A stretch of DNA of 64,000 bases. Source: Paenibacillus sp. P25. GTDB lineage: Bacteria > Bacillota > Bacilli > Paenibacillales > NBRC-103111. The stretch is taken from positions 2,542,001 through 2,606,000 of the forward strand of contig CP085629.1 of NCBI GenBank assembly GCA_024704175.1, given 5' to 3'. Both the position numbers and the translations under genes were made by a program. Below the pieces are notes generated by a model. It had not been told where the DNA came from and did not search any database. It saw nothing but the letters and a program-made list of their open reading frames with translations. Positions 45,264 to 54,653 of the stretch are shown one piece after another (the stretch's first letter is position 1; the number at the start of each line of letters is the position of its first letter).

Positions 45264-46133
45264 TTACGCTCCCGTCTTTTTGGCTTTCGCTTTGGCGGCG
45301 GCCCGCTTCGGCTTTGATTTGCCGGAAGGCGGCGCTTTCTCCGTCCTTGTCTGTGCCGGCTGCGCGCCTTCCACCTGCTTCAGGCTGGCCTTCAGCGCCT
45401 CCATCAGGTCCACGACGTTCGCCGGCTTCTCCTCTGACGCCGGCGTGACTTCGTGCCCTTCCAGTTTGTCCTCGATCGCATCCATTAGGCGCTCCCGATA
45501 TTCGTCCTTATATTTCTCCGGCTCGAACCGGCTGGTCAGCTGATCGATCAGCATCTGCGCCATCTCCAATTCCCGCGGATCCGCCTCCGCCTTCTTCGGC
45601 AAATGGGGGATTTCCTCCAACGGACGGATCTCCTCCGCATAAAACATCGTCGACATCGCCAAGACGTCGCCGATCACCCGGATGGCGACCAAGGAGCTTC
45701 TGGCGCGGATCGTTACGTTCGCGATGCCGACTTTCCGGGAAGTCTGCAGCGCTCTGACAAGCGACTGGTAAGCATGAGTGCCGCTTTCCTCGGGAGCCAA
45801 ATAATACGTTTTCTGGTAGTAGATCGGATCGATTTCTTCCAGCTTGACAAAATCGAGAATGCGGATTTCCCGCGAAGTATGCGAGGCGAGCTGCTCCAGC
45901 TCTTCTTTATCGAAGGTTACATACTGTCCCGGCTCATACTCGTAGCCTTTCACGATCTCGCTCCAGCTGACCTCCTTGTCGCACTTCGGACAGGTGCGGG
46001 AGTAATGGATCGGCACGCCGAAGTCTTTGTGCAGCATTTTCAGATGAATGTCGTTGTCCTGCGTTGCCGTGAACATTTTGACGGGCACGTTCACGAGGCC
46101 GAAGCTGACCGCGCCCTTCCAGATTGTGTGCAT
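45264..46133 (-). CDS. ku: Ku-family non-homologous end-joining protein
   Basis: Homodimeric DNA-end-binding protein that recruits LigD. The 289-residue protein begins MHTIWKGAVSFGLVNVPVKMF and contains IHYSRTCPKCDKEVSWSEIVKGYEY, FVKLEEIDPIYYQKTYYLAPEE, SSLVAIRVIGDVLAMSTMFYAEEI and a C-terminal Lys/Ala-rich tail (SKPKRAAAKAKAKKTGA) that usually aids DNA binding. ATG 46133 follows GGGGGAG. First gene of the end-joining operon. The frame is intact. In spore formers this system repairs breaks in germinating spores. Confidence 0.95.
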   Translation of the reverse strand: MHTIWKGAVSFGLVNVPVKMFTATQDNDIHLKMLHKDFGVPIHYSRTCPKCDKEVSWSEIVKGYEYEPGQYVTFDKEELEQLASHTSREIRILDFVKLEEIDPIYYQKTYYLAPEESGTHAYQSLVRALQTSRKVGIANVTIRARSSLVAIRVIGDVLAMSTMFYAEEIRPLEEIPHLPKKAEADPRELEMAQMLIDQLTSRFEPEKYKDEYRERLMDAIEDKLEGHEVTPASEEKPANVVDLMEALKASLKQVEGAQPAQTRTEKAPPSGKSKPKRAAAKAKAKKTGA

Positions 46134-46311
46134 ATGTACTCCCCCTTCAGGCCCAACAGAGCCATAGAATGCAGGAATCCGTATCACCATTCATTAACCG
46201 ATCCGGCAGGGAACCAATCAGGCGGTACGGCTGTGGGAAGCTTGGCGAAACCGGAGGCGCAAGGTTATAATCTTCATAAGAACATACATTCTGATCCGGA
46301 GGGATGATGAA

Positions 46312-46602
46312 GTGAGATCGTTTTTAGTTCTGCTGGATGGGAAAAACAAAGGAAGGTTAACGGAGGACTTGCTGCAAAGACATGCCCAGCACTTGGCTAA
46401 GCTGCATCGTGAGGGGTGTTTGCAGCTGTGCGGGCCTTTAGCCGAACGGGCCGGGGCTATGCTGGTATTTCGCTGCAAAACCGCCGAAGAAGCGGAACAC
46501 TTGGTCCGAATGGATCCTTTCATCCAGGAGCGGTATTACGTCTCTTACGAGGTCATCGAGTTTATGGAGGCGAATGAGGAGAACAACTGGTCGCTGAACT
46601 AG
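46312..46602 (+). CDS. YciI-family protein
   Basis: A 96-residue protein with the ferredoxin-like YciI fold: MRSFLVLLDGKNKGRLTEDLLQRHAQHLAKLHREGCLQLCGPLAE and AEHLVRMDPFIQERYYVSYEVIEF. The family's conserved His and Asp (HAQHL, MDPF) are kept. Some members are dehydrochlorinase-like; most have no known role. GTG at 46312 lies eight bases after GGAGGG. It is divergent from the Ku operon. Confidence 0.85.
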   Translation: MRSFLVLLDGKNKGRLTEDLLQRHAQHLAKLHREGCLQLCGPLAERAGAMLVFRCKTAEEAEHLVRMDPFIQERYYVSYEVIEFMEANEENNWSLN

Positions 46603-46623
46603 TGCGAATCGATGCAAAATAAA

Positions 46624-46652
46624 GAACCCGAGCCTTTAAGCCCGGGCTCTTG
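46624..46652. terminator. bidirectional terminator
   Basis: AAGAaCCCGaGC / GCcCGGGcTCTT hairpin between the convergent YciI and MFS genes. Confidence 0.7.
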
Positions 46653-46658
46653 CCCTTT

Positions 46659-47854
46659 TCACATCGTTTTACCGGATGCTGCGGTGACCGTCCCCCCGGT
46701 TTGCACCCGGTTCAGCATCCACTGCGACAGCACGGCCGTGACGCAGCCCAGAATGCCGACGAAGATAAAGCCCTGCTTGAGCGAGAACCCGTCGCCGGCC
46801 GCCCCCATCACGAGCGGGCCCATGAACATGCCGAGCCCGTAAATCGCCTGGTAGAAGCCCATCGCCGTCGCGCGCTTGTCGTTATCCATATGCTTGATGC
46901 TGAGCGACATGAGCACCGGTGAGGCGAAGCCCCGGCCGAACCCGGCGATCGCCTGCGTCAGCATAAGCACCCACAGATGGGTTGTGAACGGAATAACGAG
47001 CGTGAAGACACCGCTCAGCACGAAGCCGATCACCACGACGTTCTTGTCGCCGATCCGCTGCGATAAGTGGCGTCCCCGATCCAGGCGGCGGTCGCCGTCG
47101 GGAAGGTCGAGAAGAATGTGAGCAGGCCCATGTCCAGCTTGCTCGCTCCGAGCGAAGCGGCATACACCGGTGAGAAGCCGAACACCGTGGCGAAGGTCAG
47201 CGGCTGGAACAGGATCGAGAGGAACGAGACCGTCAGCAGCATCCGGTCCCCCGCCACCTGCAGCACGCCGCGTCCGGTAATCTTTTGTGCGCCGTCATCG
47301 AACTTCTCTACAACGAAGAAGGCGCCGACGAGGCCGATGAAGCCGACCCAGGCCCCGGCGGAGAAGGCCGACTCCCAGCCGAATGCATCGGCGAACCAGC
47401 CGCCGCACAGAATCCCGCCCATTTGACCCAGCGAGTTGTATACCGACAGGGTGCCGATCGCCTTGGTCGTCTCTTCCTTCGTATAATAGCTGGCGAACAG
47501 AATCGTAAAATCAACCCAAGTCGCCGCCGCGGCTCCAGCCAAGGCACGAAGGATCAGAATCCATGTCACCTCGTGGGACACCCAAATTCCGGCCCCGGCC
47601 AGAATAGAGAACACCAATCCGAACAGGATGAAGAGCTTGCGCTTATGAAACCGGTCGGACAATACGCCGACGGGGATGCGCAGCAGCATCTGGCTCAGCC
47701 CGTACATGCCGACGATAAGGCCGGCCATCTGATGGGAGGCGCCGAGCGACTCCACATAAGCCGCGAGGATCGGCACGCAGGTGTACATGGAGAACCAGAA
47801 CAACAGCGTAACCGCGCAAAACAAGGGGATTCTGTAATTCGTCTCTGAGCTCAT
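46659..47854 (-). CDS. MFS transporter, one frameshift
   Basis: Twelve-helix major-facilitator protein of about 400 residues. It contains RIPVGVLSDRFHKRKLFIL (motif A), ALAGAAAATWVDFTILF, GTLSVYNSLGQMGGILCGGW and, in the second half, AIAGFGRGFASPVLMSLSI and GPLVMGAAGDGFSLKQGF. A C4 run (47074-47077) is one base short; correction gives AAWIGGRHLSQRIGDKNVV. ATG 47854 is preferred because GGAGGA overlaps too closely with ATG 47860. It is downstream of the two-component genes, with a 21-bp gap, so it may belong to their operon. The substrate is unknown. Confidence 0.85.
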
Positions 47855-47875
47855 CACCATTCCTCCATCCTTCCG

Positions 47876-48566
47876 CTACAGCATAAAGCGGTATCCGGCG
47901 CCCCAGATCGTATCGATGTACTGCGGCTTCGACGGATCCAGCTCGATCTTCTCCCGCAGCTTGCGGATGTGCACCGTCACCGTGCTGATATCGCCCATCG
48001 AATCCATCCCCCAGATTTGTTCGAACAAATGATCCTTGCTGAACACCCTGTTCGGATTCGTGGCGAGAAACGTGAGCAGATCGAACTCCTTCGTGGTAAA
48101 AGCCACCTCTTTGCCGTTGACGAATACGCGCCGTGCGCCTTTATCGATCTGCAGCCCGCGGATCCGGATCTCTTCGTTCTTCACCTCCCGGTGTCCGAGC
48201 AGCCTCTCGTACCTGGATAAATGCGCTTTCACCCGCGCGACCAGCTCACCCGGGCTGAAGGGCTTGATGATATAATCGTCCGCCCCGAGACCCAGGCCGC
48301 GGATCTTATCGATGTCTTCTTTCTTCGCCGATACCATCAGAATCGGTATATCCTTCTCGCTGCGGATGCGCCGGCAAATTTCGAAGCCGTCCACCTGCGG
48401 CAAGCATCAAATCGAGAATGATCAGATCGTAGCTTCCGGCGAGCGCCTTCTGCAGGCCGGCATCGCCGCGGTGCTCCATATCCACGGCGTATCCGTTAAT
48501 TTCCAGGTAATCGCGCTCCAGTTCGGCAATGCTGAGCTCGTCTTCGATAATCAGGATCTTTTTCAT
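47876..48566 (-). CDS. OmpR-family response regulator, one frameshift
   Basis: Receiver plus winged-helix regulator of about 229 residues. The receiver has ILIIEDELSIAELERDYLE, the phospho-acceptor Asp in YDLIILDLML, PILMVSAKKEDIDK and IIKPFSPGELVARV. The output domain has FTTKEFDLLTFLATNPNRVFSKDHLFEQIWG and VTVHIRKLREKIE. A one-base excess at about 48408 splits it; correction gives LDLMLPQVDGFEICRRI. It is the partner of the kinase 23 bp upstream and the likely binder of the phased repeats at 52.6 kb. Confidence 0.9.
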
Positions 48567-48589
48567 TGCCTTCCCCTTCCTAAGTCTGC

Positions 48590-50056
48590 TTAAGCCGGTT
48601 CGATTTTTTTCAGTGTGAACAAAATGCTGGTGCCTTTCCCCGGCTCGCTCTCGGCCCAGATCGTGCCGCCGTGCTCCTCGATGATTTGCTTGGCGATGGC
48701 AAGTCCCAGCCCGTCGCCTCCGGTAGAGGCGTTGCGTGAGGGATCGGCTCTATAGAATCGGTCGAATATATGGGGCAGCGCCTCGGCGTCGATCCCCTTC
48801 CCGTTGTCTTCCACTTCCAATATAACCCTATCACTCATCGGGCGAATGTGCAATCGGATATGTCCATGCTCTTTATCCATATATTTCACGGCATTCTCGA
48901 TGATATTGACGAGGACCCGTCTTAATTGATTCCGGTCGGCCATCACCCATAAAGGACCGCCTTCTTGAGGGGCCTCCCGCTCCAGGGTCACGCCTCTTTT
49001 CTCAATATCCATATGGAGCTCGTCGATACAGTCCTGCAAATAGGAGTTCAGCTCGACGCGTTCGAAATGAAACGGAACCTTCCTCAGATCCAGTTTGGAG
49101 AACAGAAACAGCTCGTCGATCAAACGGTCCATCTGGACAGCTTTCGTATAAATCGTTCTTACATACTTATCCAGCTTCTCCGGAGAGTTCGTGACGCCGT
49201 CGATAATGCCTTCCACATAGCCTTTAATCGCCGTGACCGGTGTCTTCAGGTCGTGCGAGATGTTGGAGAGCAGTTCCTTCCGGTTCTCTTCGTACTGCAG
49301 CTGAACCTCCACCGATTCCTTCAGCTTCCGCCGCATCTCTTCGAAGGCGATGCTGAGCGTGCCGATTTCGTCTCTGGCCATCGGCCTAATTTCAAAATCC
49401 AGTTGCCCTTCCTTGATCTTCTCCGCCGCCCGCTTCAGCATTCTCAGAGGCCGGATGATGCTCCGGGATACCCAGTACGTCAGCATGCCGTTCGTCAGAA
49501 TAAAAATAAGCAGCAGCGAGAGAAAAAACAGCGAGGTGTAATTGCGCAAAAATTTGCCGAGAAAGTTCATGTCCGTCACAATAAAGACGCTTCCCGGACT
49601 GCCGTCCGTAAAGCGGACGTCGTACTGCTCGACAATAAGCCAGTAGCCGTGCTCCCGCTCCTTGAGCTCCTTCTTGCTCGCGCTTCCGTAGGCGGGCAGC
49701 TCCTGCAGCAGAGCCGGCTTGTTCATTTTTTCGGAAACATACACGATGTCCTGGTTCTTGCGGATAATCAGCTCCATGCGGATCGGCTGAAGCTGCTCTT
49801 CAATCTTGTTCGCCACTTCCGGCTTCAACAGGGAGTCCGGCTCCGTGCTCCCGATCAGCTTGATATCGGCCGATACGGCGGCCTCCTGCTTCATGACCTC
49901 TTCGATCGGGTTGCGGTGCTTGAAATCGATCTGATAGACGCTTTTCAAGTCTCCGAGCAGGGCGATCAGGAAGATCATCAGCGCGATTCCCGCAAGGATT
50001 AAGGGAACCACAAGCATCGCGATATAGGAAAGCACCAAACGGACGCGGATGGACAT
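48590..50056 (-). CDS. membrane sensor histidine kinase
   Basis: Intact 488-residue kinase. Two membrane helices (LSYIAMLVVPLILAGIALMIFLIALL and SLFFLSLLLIFILTNGML) flank an extracytoplasmic sensor of about 140 residues. HAMP (SRSIIRPLRMLKRAAEKIKEG), the phospho-acceptor His in LLSNISHDLKTPVTAIKGYVEG, the N box RVLVNIIENAVKYM, G1 VEDNGKGI and G2 GGDGLGLAIAKQI are all clear. It sits between an ABC exporter and its response regulator in one operon. The large sensor loop suggests direct sensing of an external signal. Confidence 0.92.
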   Translation of the reverse strand: MSIRVRLVLSYIAMLVVPLILAGIALMIFLIALLGDLKSVYQIDFKHRNPIEEVMKQEAAVSADIKLIGSTEPDSLLKPEVANKIEEQLQPIRMELIIRKNQDIVYVSEKMNKPALLQELPAYGSASKKELKEREHGYWLIVEQYDVRFTDGSPGSVFIVTDMNFLGKFLRNYTSLFFLSLLLIFILTNGMLTYWVSRSIIRPLRMLKRAAEKIKEGQLDFEIRPMARDEIGTLSIAFEEMRRKLKESVEVQLQYEENRKELLSNISHDLKTPVTAIKGYVEGIIDGVTNSPEKLDKYVRTIYTKAVQMDRLIDELFLFSKLDLRKVPFHFERVELNSYLQDCIDELHMDIEKRGVTLEREAPQEGGPLWVMADRNQLRRVLVNIIENAVKYMDKEHGHIRLHIRPMSDRVILEVEDNGKGIDAEALPHIFDRFYRADPSRNASTGGDGLGLAIAKQIIEEHGGTIWAESEPGKGTSILFTLKKIEPA

Positions 50057-50064
50057 CGGAGCAC

Positions 50065-50816
50065 CTACAGTTCTTTTTTGTCAAATTGATAAAATCCGGC
50101 TGTAAACAATAATATACAACAGGCCAGCAGAAACATAAAGATACTGAATATTTTTCCGGAGGCCACGGAACTGCCGATCCACAGCATATACCAATCCGTG
50201 TAGGCGGTCGGTAAGTACACGGTAAGCTGGGGTAGAAAGAACGAAGTCAGCTTGACGAGCGCATACAGCAGAATGCATACCGTCAGCGCCCCGCCGCTGT
50301 TCTTGAACCACCCGGATACGCACACTGCGGCAATGCCCAGAACCGCCAGCGGAAGAAGTGCCGCTCCGTAGGCCAGCAGTGACTGCATGATTCCTTTCAG
50401 CAAATCCCCTTGACCCCGAAGAACAGACCGGATACGGTCGAGACGACGAATGCGGCCGCCAGGAAGACCCCCGTGAACACGATCAAAGCCGCCAGCTTCG
50501 AAGCAAACACCTTGAACCGGCTGACGGGACGGGTTAAGGTCAGCTTCAGCGATTTGTCGCCGAGCTCGCCTGCGAACATATCCGCCGCCGCCATGAAGAT
50601 GAATAACGGAAGAAACAGTACAGAGAAAGCCTGCAGCATCAAGATCGGGAAGTCCGCCGAAATGACGGCCGCCACGCCGAAACCGGTTTGAAAGCGGGAG
50701 ATCACGATCGCAGCGGCGACCGGAATGATGGCGGTCAGCGCCAGCGACCATTTGTTTTTGGCCCGGGCGAACAATTTGTGAAGCTCGTTGACGAAGCTGG
50801 CCTTATAGCTGTTCAA
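50065..50816 (-). CDS. ABC exporter permease (ABC-2 type), one frameshift
   Basis: Six-helix ABC-2-type permease of about 250 residues: NELHKLFARAKNKWSLALTAIIPVAAAIVI, MFAGELGDKSLKLTLTRPVSRFKVFASKLAAL (the family's cytoplasmic loop), then SLLAYGAALLPLAVLGIAAVCVSGWF and a C-terminal FLLACCILLFTAGFYQFDKKEL. A C4 run (50406-50409) is one base short; correction gives GVKGDLLKGIMQ. It overlaps the ATPase gene by 14 bases. Related transporters export peptides or antibiotics or give immunity to them. Confidence 0.85.
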
Positions 50817-51549
50817 CCTGCTCCAGCCTCCTTTCTTCCTGCACCAGTTTGATAAAATACTCCTCCAGCGATGCGTAGGGACCGTTCAGGATATCCGCCA
50901 CCGCCTGCTCCTCTACGAACCGGCCTTTATAAAGAATCCCCACCTTGTTGCACATCAGCTCCATCTCGTGAATCAAGTGACTGGATACGAAAAAGGTGAT
51001 GTTCTCCTGCTCCGCCAGCCGCCGGATCAATTCCCGGATCTCCACCATCCCTTCGATATCCATCCCGTTGGTCGGCTCATCCAAGATCAGCAGCTCGGGC
51101 CTGGACAGCAGTGCGGAAGCGACACCGAGCCGCTGCTTCATCCCAAGGGAGTACTGCTCCACCTTCTCCCGCTTGAACGGCGATAGACCGACCAGCTCGA
51201 GCACCTCGTCGATCCGCTTCCCGTCCACGTCCGCATAGAACCGGGCCGCCAGCTCCAGATTCTTATAGCCGCTCATGTATTCGTGGGCCGTGGCCGTCTC
51301 AATCAGCACCCCAACCTTCTGCATTGCCTTCTCAAAATCCCGGGTCACATCATGCCCAAAGATCCGCACCGCTCCCCGGTCCGCCCGGCTGAGCCCGGTC
51401 ATGATCTTCATCACCGTCGTCTTGCCCGCCCCGTTCGGTCCGAAGAAGCCGTAGATATCCCCTCGTTTCACTTCTAAGGTGATGTTCTCGATTCCCCTTT
51501 GATTCGGGAATTTCTTGGTCAAGCCCGCCGCTTCCAGTACGGTTTCCAT
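50803..51549 (-). CDS. ABC exporter ATPase
   Basis: Intact 248-residue ATPase with Walker A GFFGPNGAGKTTVMKIM, signature YSLGMKQRLGVASAL, Walker B LLILDEPTNGMDIEG and switch His in FFVSSHLIHEME. The LGMKQR signature and ABC-2-type partner place it with the BcrA/NatA/lantibiotic-immunity exporters. ATG 51549 follows AGGAGG. It is the second gene of the operon that starts with the secreted protein at 52515. Confidence 0.9.
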   Translation of the reverse strand: METVLEAAGLTKKFPNQRGIENITLEVKRGDIYGFFGPNGAGKTTVMKIMTGLSRADRGAVRIFGHDVTRDFEKAMQKVGVLIETATAHEYMSGYKNLELAARFYADVDGKRIDEVLELVGLSPFKREKVEQYSLGMKQRLGVASALLSRPELLILDEPTNGMDIEGMVEIRELIRRLAEQENITFFVSSHLIHEMELMCNKVGILYKGRFVEEQAVADILNGPYASLEEYFIKLVQEERRLEQVEQL

Positions 51550-51616
51550 AGCGAAGCCTCCTTTACCTTAAAATAAGGGAGCAGCGCCATAGGCCGCCCC
51601 CTCCGTCCATGCCGGA

Positions 51617-52515
51617 TCAGTCTTTATGCTTCATATCGATCGTCTGAACTTGTTTGCCCGTGAGGTCGACTTGATCAGGTGTCGTGCTGTCGAAGCCCGA
51701 CAGACCGAGCTTCGCGTCGATGACCACTTCATGAGCGGTGCCGCTTGCATCCTTGCCTGTCAGCGTCAGTACTGCATCCTGCTCTACGATATGATTGCTG
51801 GCATCCACCTTCGCGTTTACCGTGACGGAGCTGATTTTAATGTCCTGCGAGAGCTTCGGCAGGTCGCTTCTCAGCTGCTCCAGGTTCGCGGCCAGCGGCG
51901 ATTTTCCTTCAATCGCCTGCTGCTCATGACCGTTCAGGCCGTGCTTGATGACCAGCGATCCTACCGCATTGACAGCGGATGGAATTTGGTCGCCGCTCAG
52001 CTGGAAGCCGATGGACTTCTTTGCCGTCCTCCTGAGGCGATACCGTCACGTAATTTTTCAAATTGCCGACCAGTTCGTCGATCACATTTTCCACTTCTTG
52101 ATTTAAGGTCGCATCCATGGCTTGATCCGTCTTGTGGGTTTTCCCCTTCCAATGGTCGTTACCGCTCATCACTTGGTAAACGTTACTGCTGCTCGTCTTA
52201 AGAACCTTCTTCCCGTCCTGATTAAATACCTCGAACTGCTCCTCGGTGCCTCCTCCGCTTACCTTGATCTCTGCACTGGCATTTCGGCTGCTCTTGTCTG
52301 TCTTCGCGCTGGAAGTGATGTCCAGCAAGGCCGCCGTTGTCCGTTACATGAACGGTCGCATTCTCCGTCATGCTCTTCGCCGCAACCGTAGTTTTGAAGG
52401 CGGATTTGTAAGCGTCATAGCCCGGCGTATCCCCGATTCCGGCATAAGCCGAAGATATCAGCAGCACGTCGCCTACCGCCGCGCCCGCTCCGATCCATAA
52501 AGACTTTTTCTTCAT
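51617..52515 (-). CDS. secreted protein of unknown family heading an ABC/two-component operon, two frameshifts
   Basis: About 298 residues: a basic start, a signal helix (KKSLWIGAGAAVGDVLLISSAYAG), then a Ser/Thr/Asp/Lys-rich extracellular domain with DAYKSAFKTTVAAKSMTENATVHVTDNGG, EEQFEVFNQDGKKVLKTSSSNVYQVM and a repeated beta-rich theme (VTVNAKVDASNHIVEQDAVLTLTGKD). Breaks at about 52330 and 52018 restore GGLLDITSSAKTDKS and GKKSIGFQLSGDQI. ATG 52515 follows AGGAGG (nine bases). The family is not recognised; alternating strands recall LolA/LppX-like lipid-carrier folds, which is a guess. Phased direct repeats lie upstream. Confidence 0.7.
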
Positions 52516-52585
52516 TCGTTTTTTCCTCCTAGGCATGGTTTGTGAAAGCGGATTGGCTTTCTGAACCCATCTTACCCCCTGAATC

Positions 52586-52640
52586 TAAACCCGCCGTAAA
52601 TCCAGCCTAAAAGGAACCTTAAAACATATTAAATAAATAT
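52586..52640. promoter_or_regulatory. 11-bp-phased TAAA direct repeats, probable response-regulator site
   Basis: TAAA-type elements begin at 52586, 52597, 52608, 52619 (TTAA variant) and 52630, exactly 11 bp apart. The first two units are TAAACCCGCCG and TAAATCCAGCC, and the third is TAAAAGGAACC. One-turn phasing of direct repeats is the hallmark of OmpR-family binding. The array lies 71 bp upstream of the secreted-protein start and between it and a divergent methyltransferase gene, so it could control either or both. Confidence 0.55.
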
Positions 52641-52721
52641 GAAAATGGTTAAAATTAATAAAATCTTAAGCATTGTATGTTAAGCTGGAAACAGCCGAAT
52701 ACCTTGAAGGGAGAGCGAGGA

Positions 52722-53291
52722 ATGAGCTTTGCCGCGTCAATTCAGGAGAAAATCCTTTTCTTTAACCGTTTTATAAGCGCCCCGAAGCAAATCGGAAGCG
52801 TCGTTCCCAGCTCCAGATCCTTATGCTCGAAGATGGTTCAATCGGTACCTTGGGACGAAGTGGACAACCTGGCCGAGCTGGGTCCCGGCACCGGCGTGAT
52901 CACCGGATACATACGGAAGGCGAAGCCGGATCACACCCGCGTCCTGCTGTTCGAGAAAGAAGCGCGCATGCGGAAGCAACTGTCCGAGAAGTTCCCCGAA
53001 TTCGCCTGTTACCCGGAAGCCTGCAAACTGACGGAGACGCTGCGGGCCGAGGGCATCGGCCACTTGGACTGCGTCATCAGCGGCCTGCCGTTCTTTAACT
53101 TCTCCCCTGAACTGCGGGAAGAGCTGCTGAACCAGATTTACCGGTCCTTAAGACCCGGCGGCCGGTTCATCGCCTTTCAATATTCCGTTCAAATGAAAAG
53201 TTTGTTATCCGAGCAGTTCGAATTGGAAGGGTCGCGGTTCGTTCCTTTCAACGTGCCGCCGGCCTTCGTCTATGTCTGCCGCAAAGCTTGA
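52722..53291 (+). CDS. class I methyltransferase, PmtA/KsgA-like
   Basis: Intact 190-residue SAM-dependent methyltransferase. Motif I is LAELGPGTGVITGYIR, motif II LLFEKEARMRKQL, motif IV CVISGLPFFNFSPE (an NPPF-like variant), and RSLRPGGRFIAFQYS follows. The N-terminal KILFFNRFISAPKQIGSVVPSSRSLCSKM matches bacterial phospholipid N-methyltransferase or rRNA-dimethylase-like proteins. ATG 52722 follows GGGAGAGCGAGGA. It is divergent from the ABC/two-component operon across the phased-repeat region, which hints at a shared envelope-stress control. Confidence 0.8.
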   Translation: MSFAASIQEKILFFNRFISAPKQIGSVVPSSRSLCSKMVQSVPWDEVDNLAELGPGTGVITGYIRKAKPDHTRVLLFEKEARMRKQLSEKFPEFACYPEACKLTETLRAEGIGHLDCVISGLPFFNFSPELREELLNQIYRSLRPGGRFIAFQYSVQMKSLLSEQFELEGSRFVPFNVPPAFVYVCRKA

Positions 53292-53298
53292 AGATACA

Positions 53299-53335
53299 AA
53301 AGACGCCGGCCGTTCAAGGTTGCAGCGTCTTTTTC
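53299..53335 (+). terminator. rho-independent terminator
   Basis: AAAGACGC / GCGTCTTT stem followed by TTTTC, directly after the methyltransferase gene. Confidence 0.75.
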
Positions 53336-53344
53336 ATTAGCAAA

Positions 53345-53369
53345 AAGGGGCGCCGTCGGCGCCCCTTCC
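53345..53369 (-). terminator. terminator of the lactonase gene
   Basis: Perfect AAGGGGCGCC / GGCGCCCCTT hairpin; on the reverse strand it is followed by TTTTTGC. Confidence 0.85.
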
Positions 53370-53385
53370 TGCTAACGATGTTCAA

Positions 53386-54490
53386 TTAACCGACCGATGC
53401 CGGCTTTTTCCAAAATCTTACGCAGACACCCTTGGACGCTTCCGCGCGCTGCCCCGTATCCTGAAGGCGGCCCGTTGCCGCATCAATCCGGAAGGAGACC
53501 AGGTTTCCCGTCTCCTGATGAGCGACCACCAGAAACCGGCCGTCCGGGGTAATCCCGAAGTTACGGGGAATGCGTCCGCCCGACGGAACGATCTCGACCA
53601 GCGTCAGCTTGCCGCTCGCCTCATCGACAGCAAATACGGCAATACTGTCATGCCCCCGGTTCGAACCGTACACAAACCTTCCATCCGGCGAGAGCAGCAC
53701 TTCCGCCGTCGTGTTCTCCCCCTTGGAACGATTCCGGCAGGGTGGAAATCGACTGGATTTGCTCGAGCCGTCCGTTCGCCGCATCTCGGATATAGACCGC
53801 AATGGTCGAGTTCAGTTCATTGATGACATAAACCCACGGTTTGGACGTATGAAAGGCCATATGCCGGGGGCCTGCCCCGGGGTCCGCTGCGACTTCTCCA
53901 CGTGGTATCAGCTTCATGGCGGCCGTATCCGGCTCGTAAATTTTGATCCGGTCGAGGCCGAGATCCGGCGAGTATAGATAGCGCTGATCCGGGTCTGTGT
54001 AGGTAGAATGCGGATGAGGCCGATCTTGGCGGTCCGTCCGCGGCCCCAGCGTACCTTCATTCACGTGCACATCGCTGGCTGCGCCCAGCTTACCGTCCTC
54101 CTCTACGGGAAGCATCCCGATCATCCCGCCGGAATAGCTGGCCACCGTCACGTAACGGCCCTGCGCATTGAACTGAATATGGCAGGTGGAGCCGTTCACG
54201 GACTTCTGCTCGTTCAAACGCTGCAAGCGGCCCTGCGGATCCACGGCGAACGCAACGACGGAACCGCCGCGGCCCCCTTCCTCCGTCGTCGTTTCCTCAA
54301 TGGCATACAGCTTGTTCCCCTCGTGATCCAGATCGAGGAAGCTGGGGTTCTTCAGCCCGCTTACGCTGTCTATCAGGGTCATCGCCCCGGTAGCGGCGTC
54401 CAAAGTAAAGGAATACACGCCAGGTCCGGCGGGATCGGCATAAGAACCGACGAACATGACGTAACTGGAATATTTCGTATCCTGCGGCAT
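53386..54490 (-). CDS. lactonase-family beta-propeller (6-phosphogluconolactonase-like), one frameshift
   Basis: Seven-bladed propeller of about 367 residues: [106 protein letters not shown] and [21 protein letters not shown]. The family includes Pgl enzymes hydrolysing 6-phosphogluconolactone in the pentose phosphate path. A C5 run (53718-53722) has one base too many; removing it gives [18 protein letters not shown] LacI-type palindrome lies 80 bp upstream of the start. Confidence 0.85.
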
Positions 54491-54572
54491 AGTAATTATC
54501 CCTCCATCATTTCCCTTTTACCACCACTTTACACCATGAGACCGGGGCTTGTCGAATCCCTTCCGTCTTACC

Positions 54573-54584
54573 CGAAACGTTTCG
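54573..54584. promoter_or_regulatory. LacI/CcpA-type palindrome
   Basis: Perfect dyad CGAAACGTTTCG in the 163-bp gap between the lactonase gene and the downstream end of the lipoprotein gene. It shares the GAAACGTTTC core with the site at 26327. It could be an operator of the lactonase promoter; I see no clear -35/-10 around it. Confidence 0.4.
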
Positions 54585-54653
54585 CAGCGTGGTGAGGGCG
54601 GTCCAAAAACTGCAGGCCGCAGGGATTCGCGGCCCTAAAAGCGGGGCTGAAAG

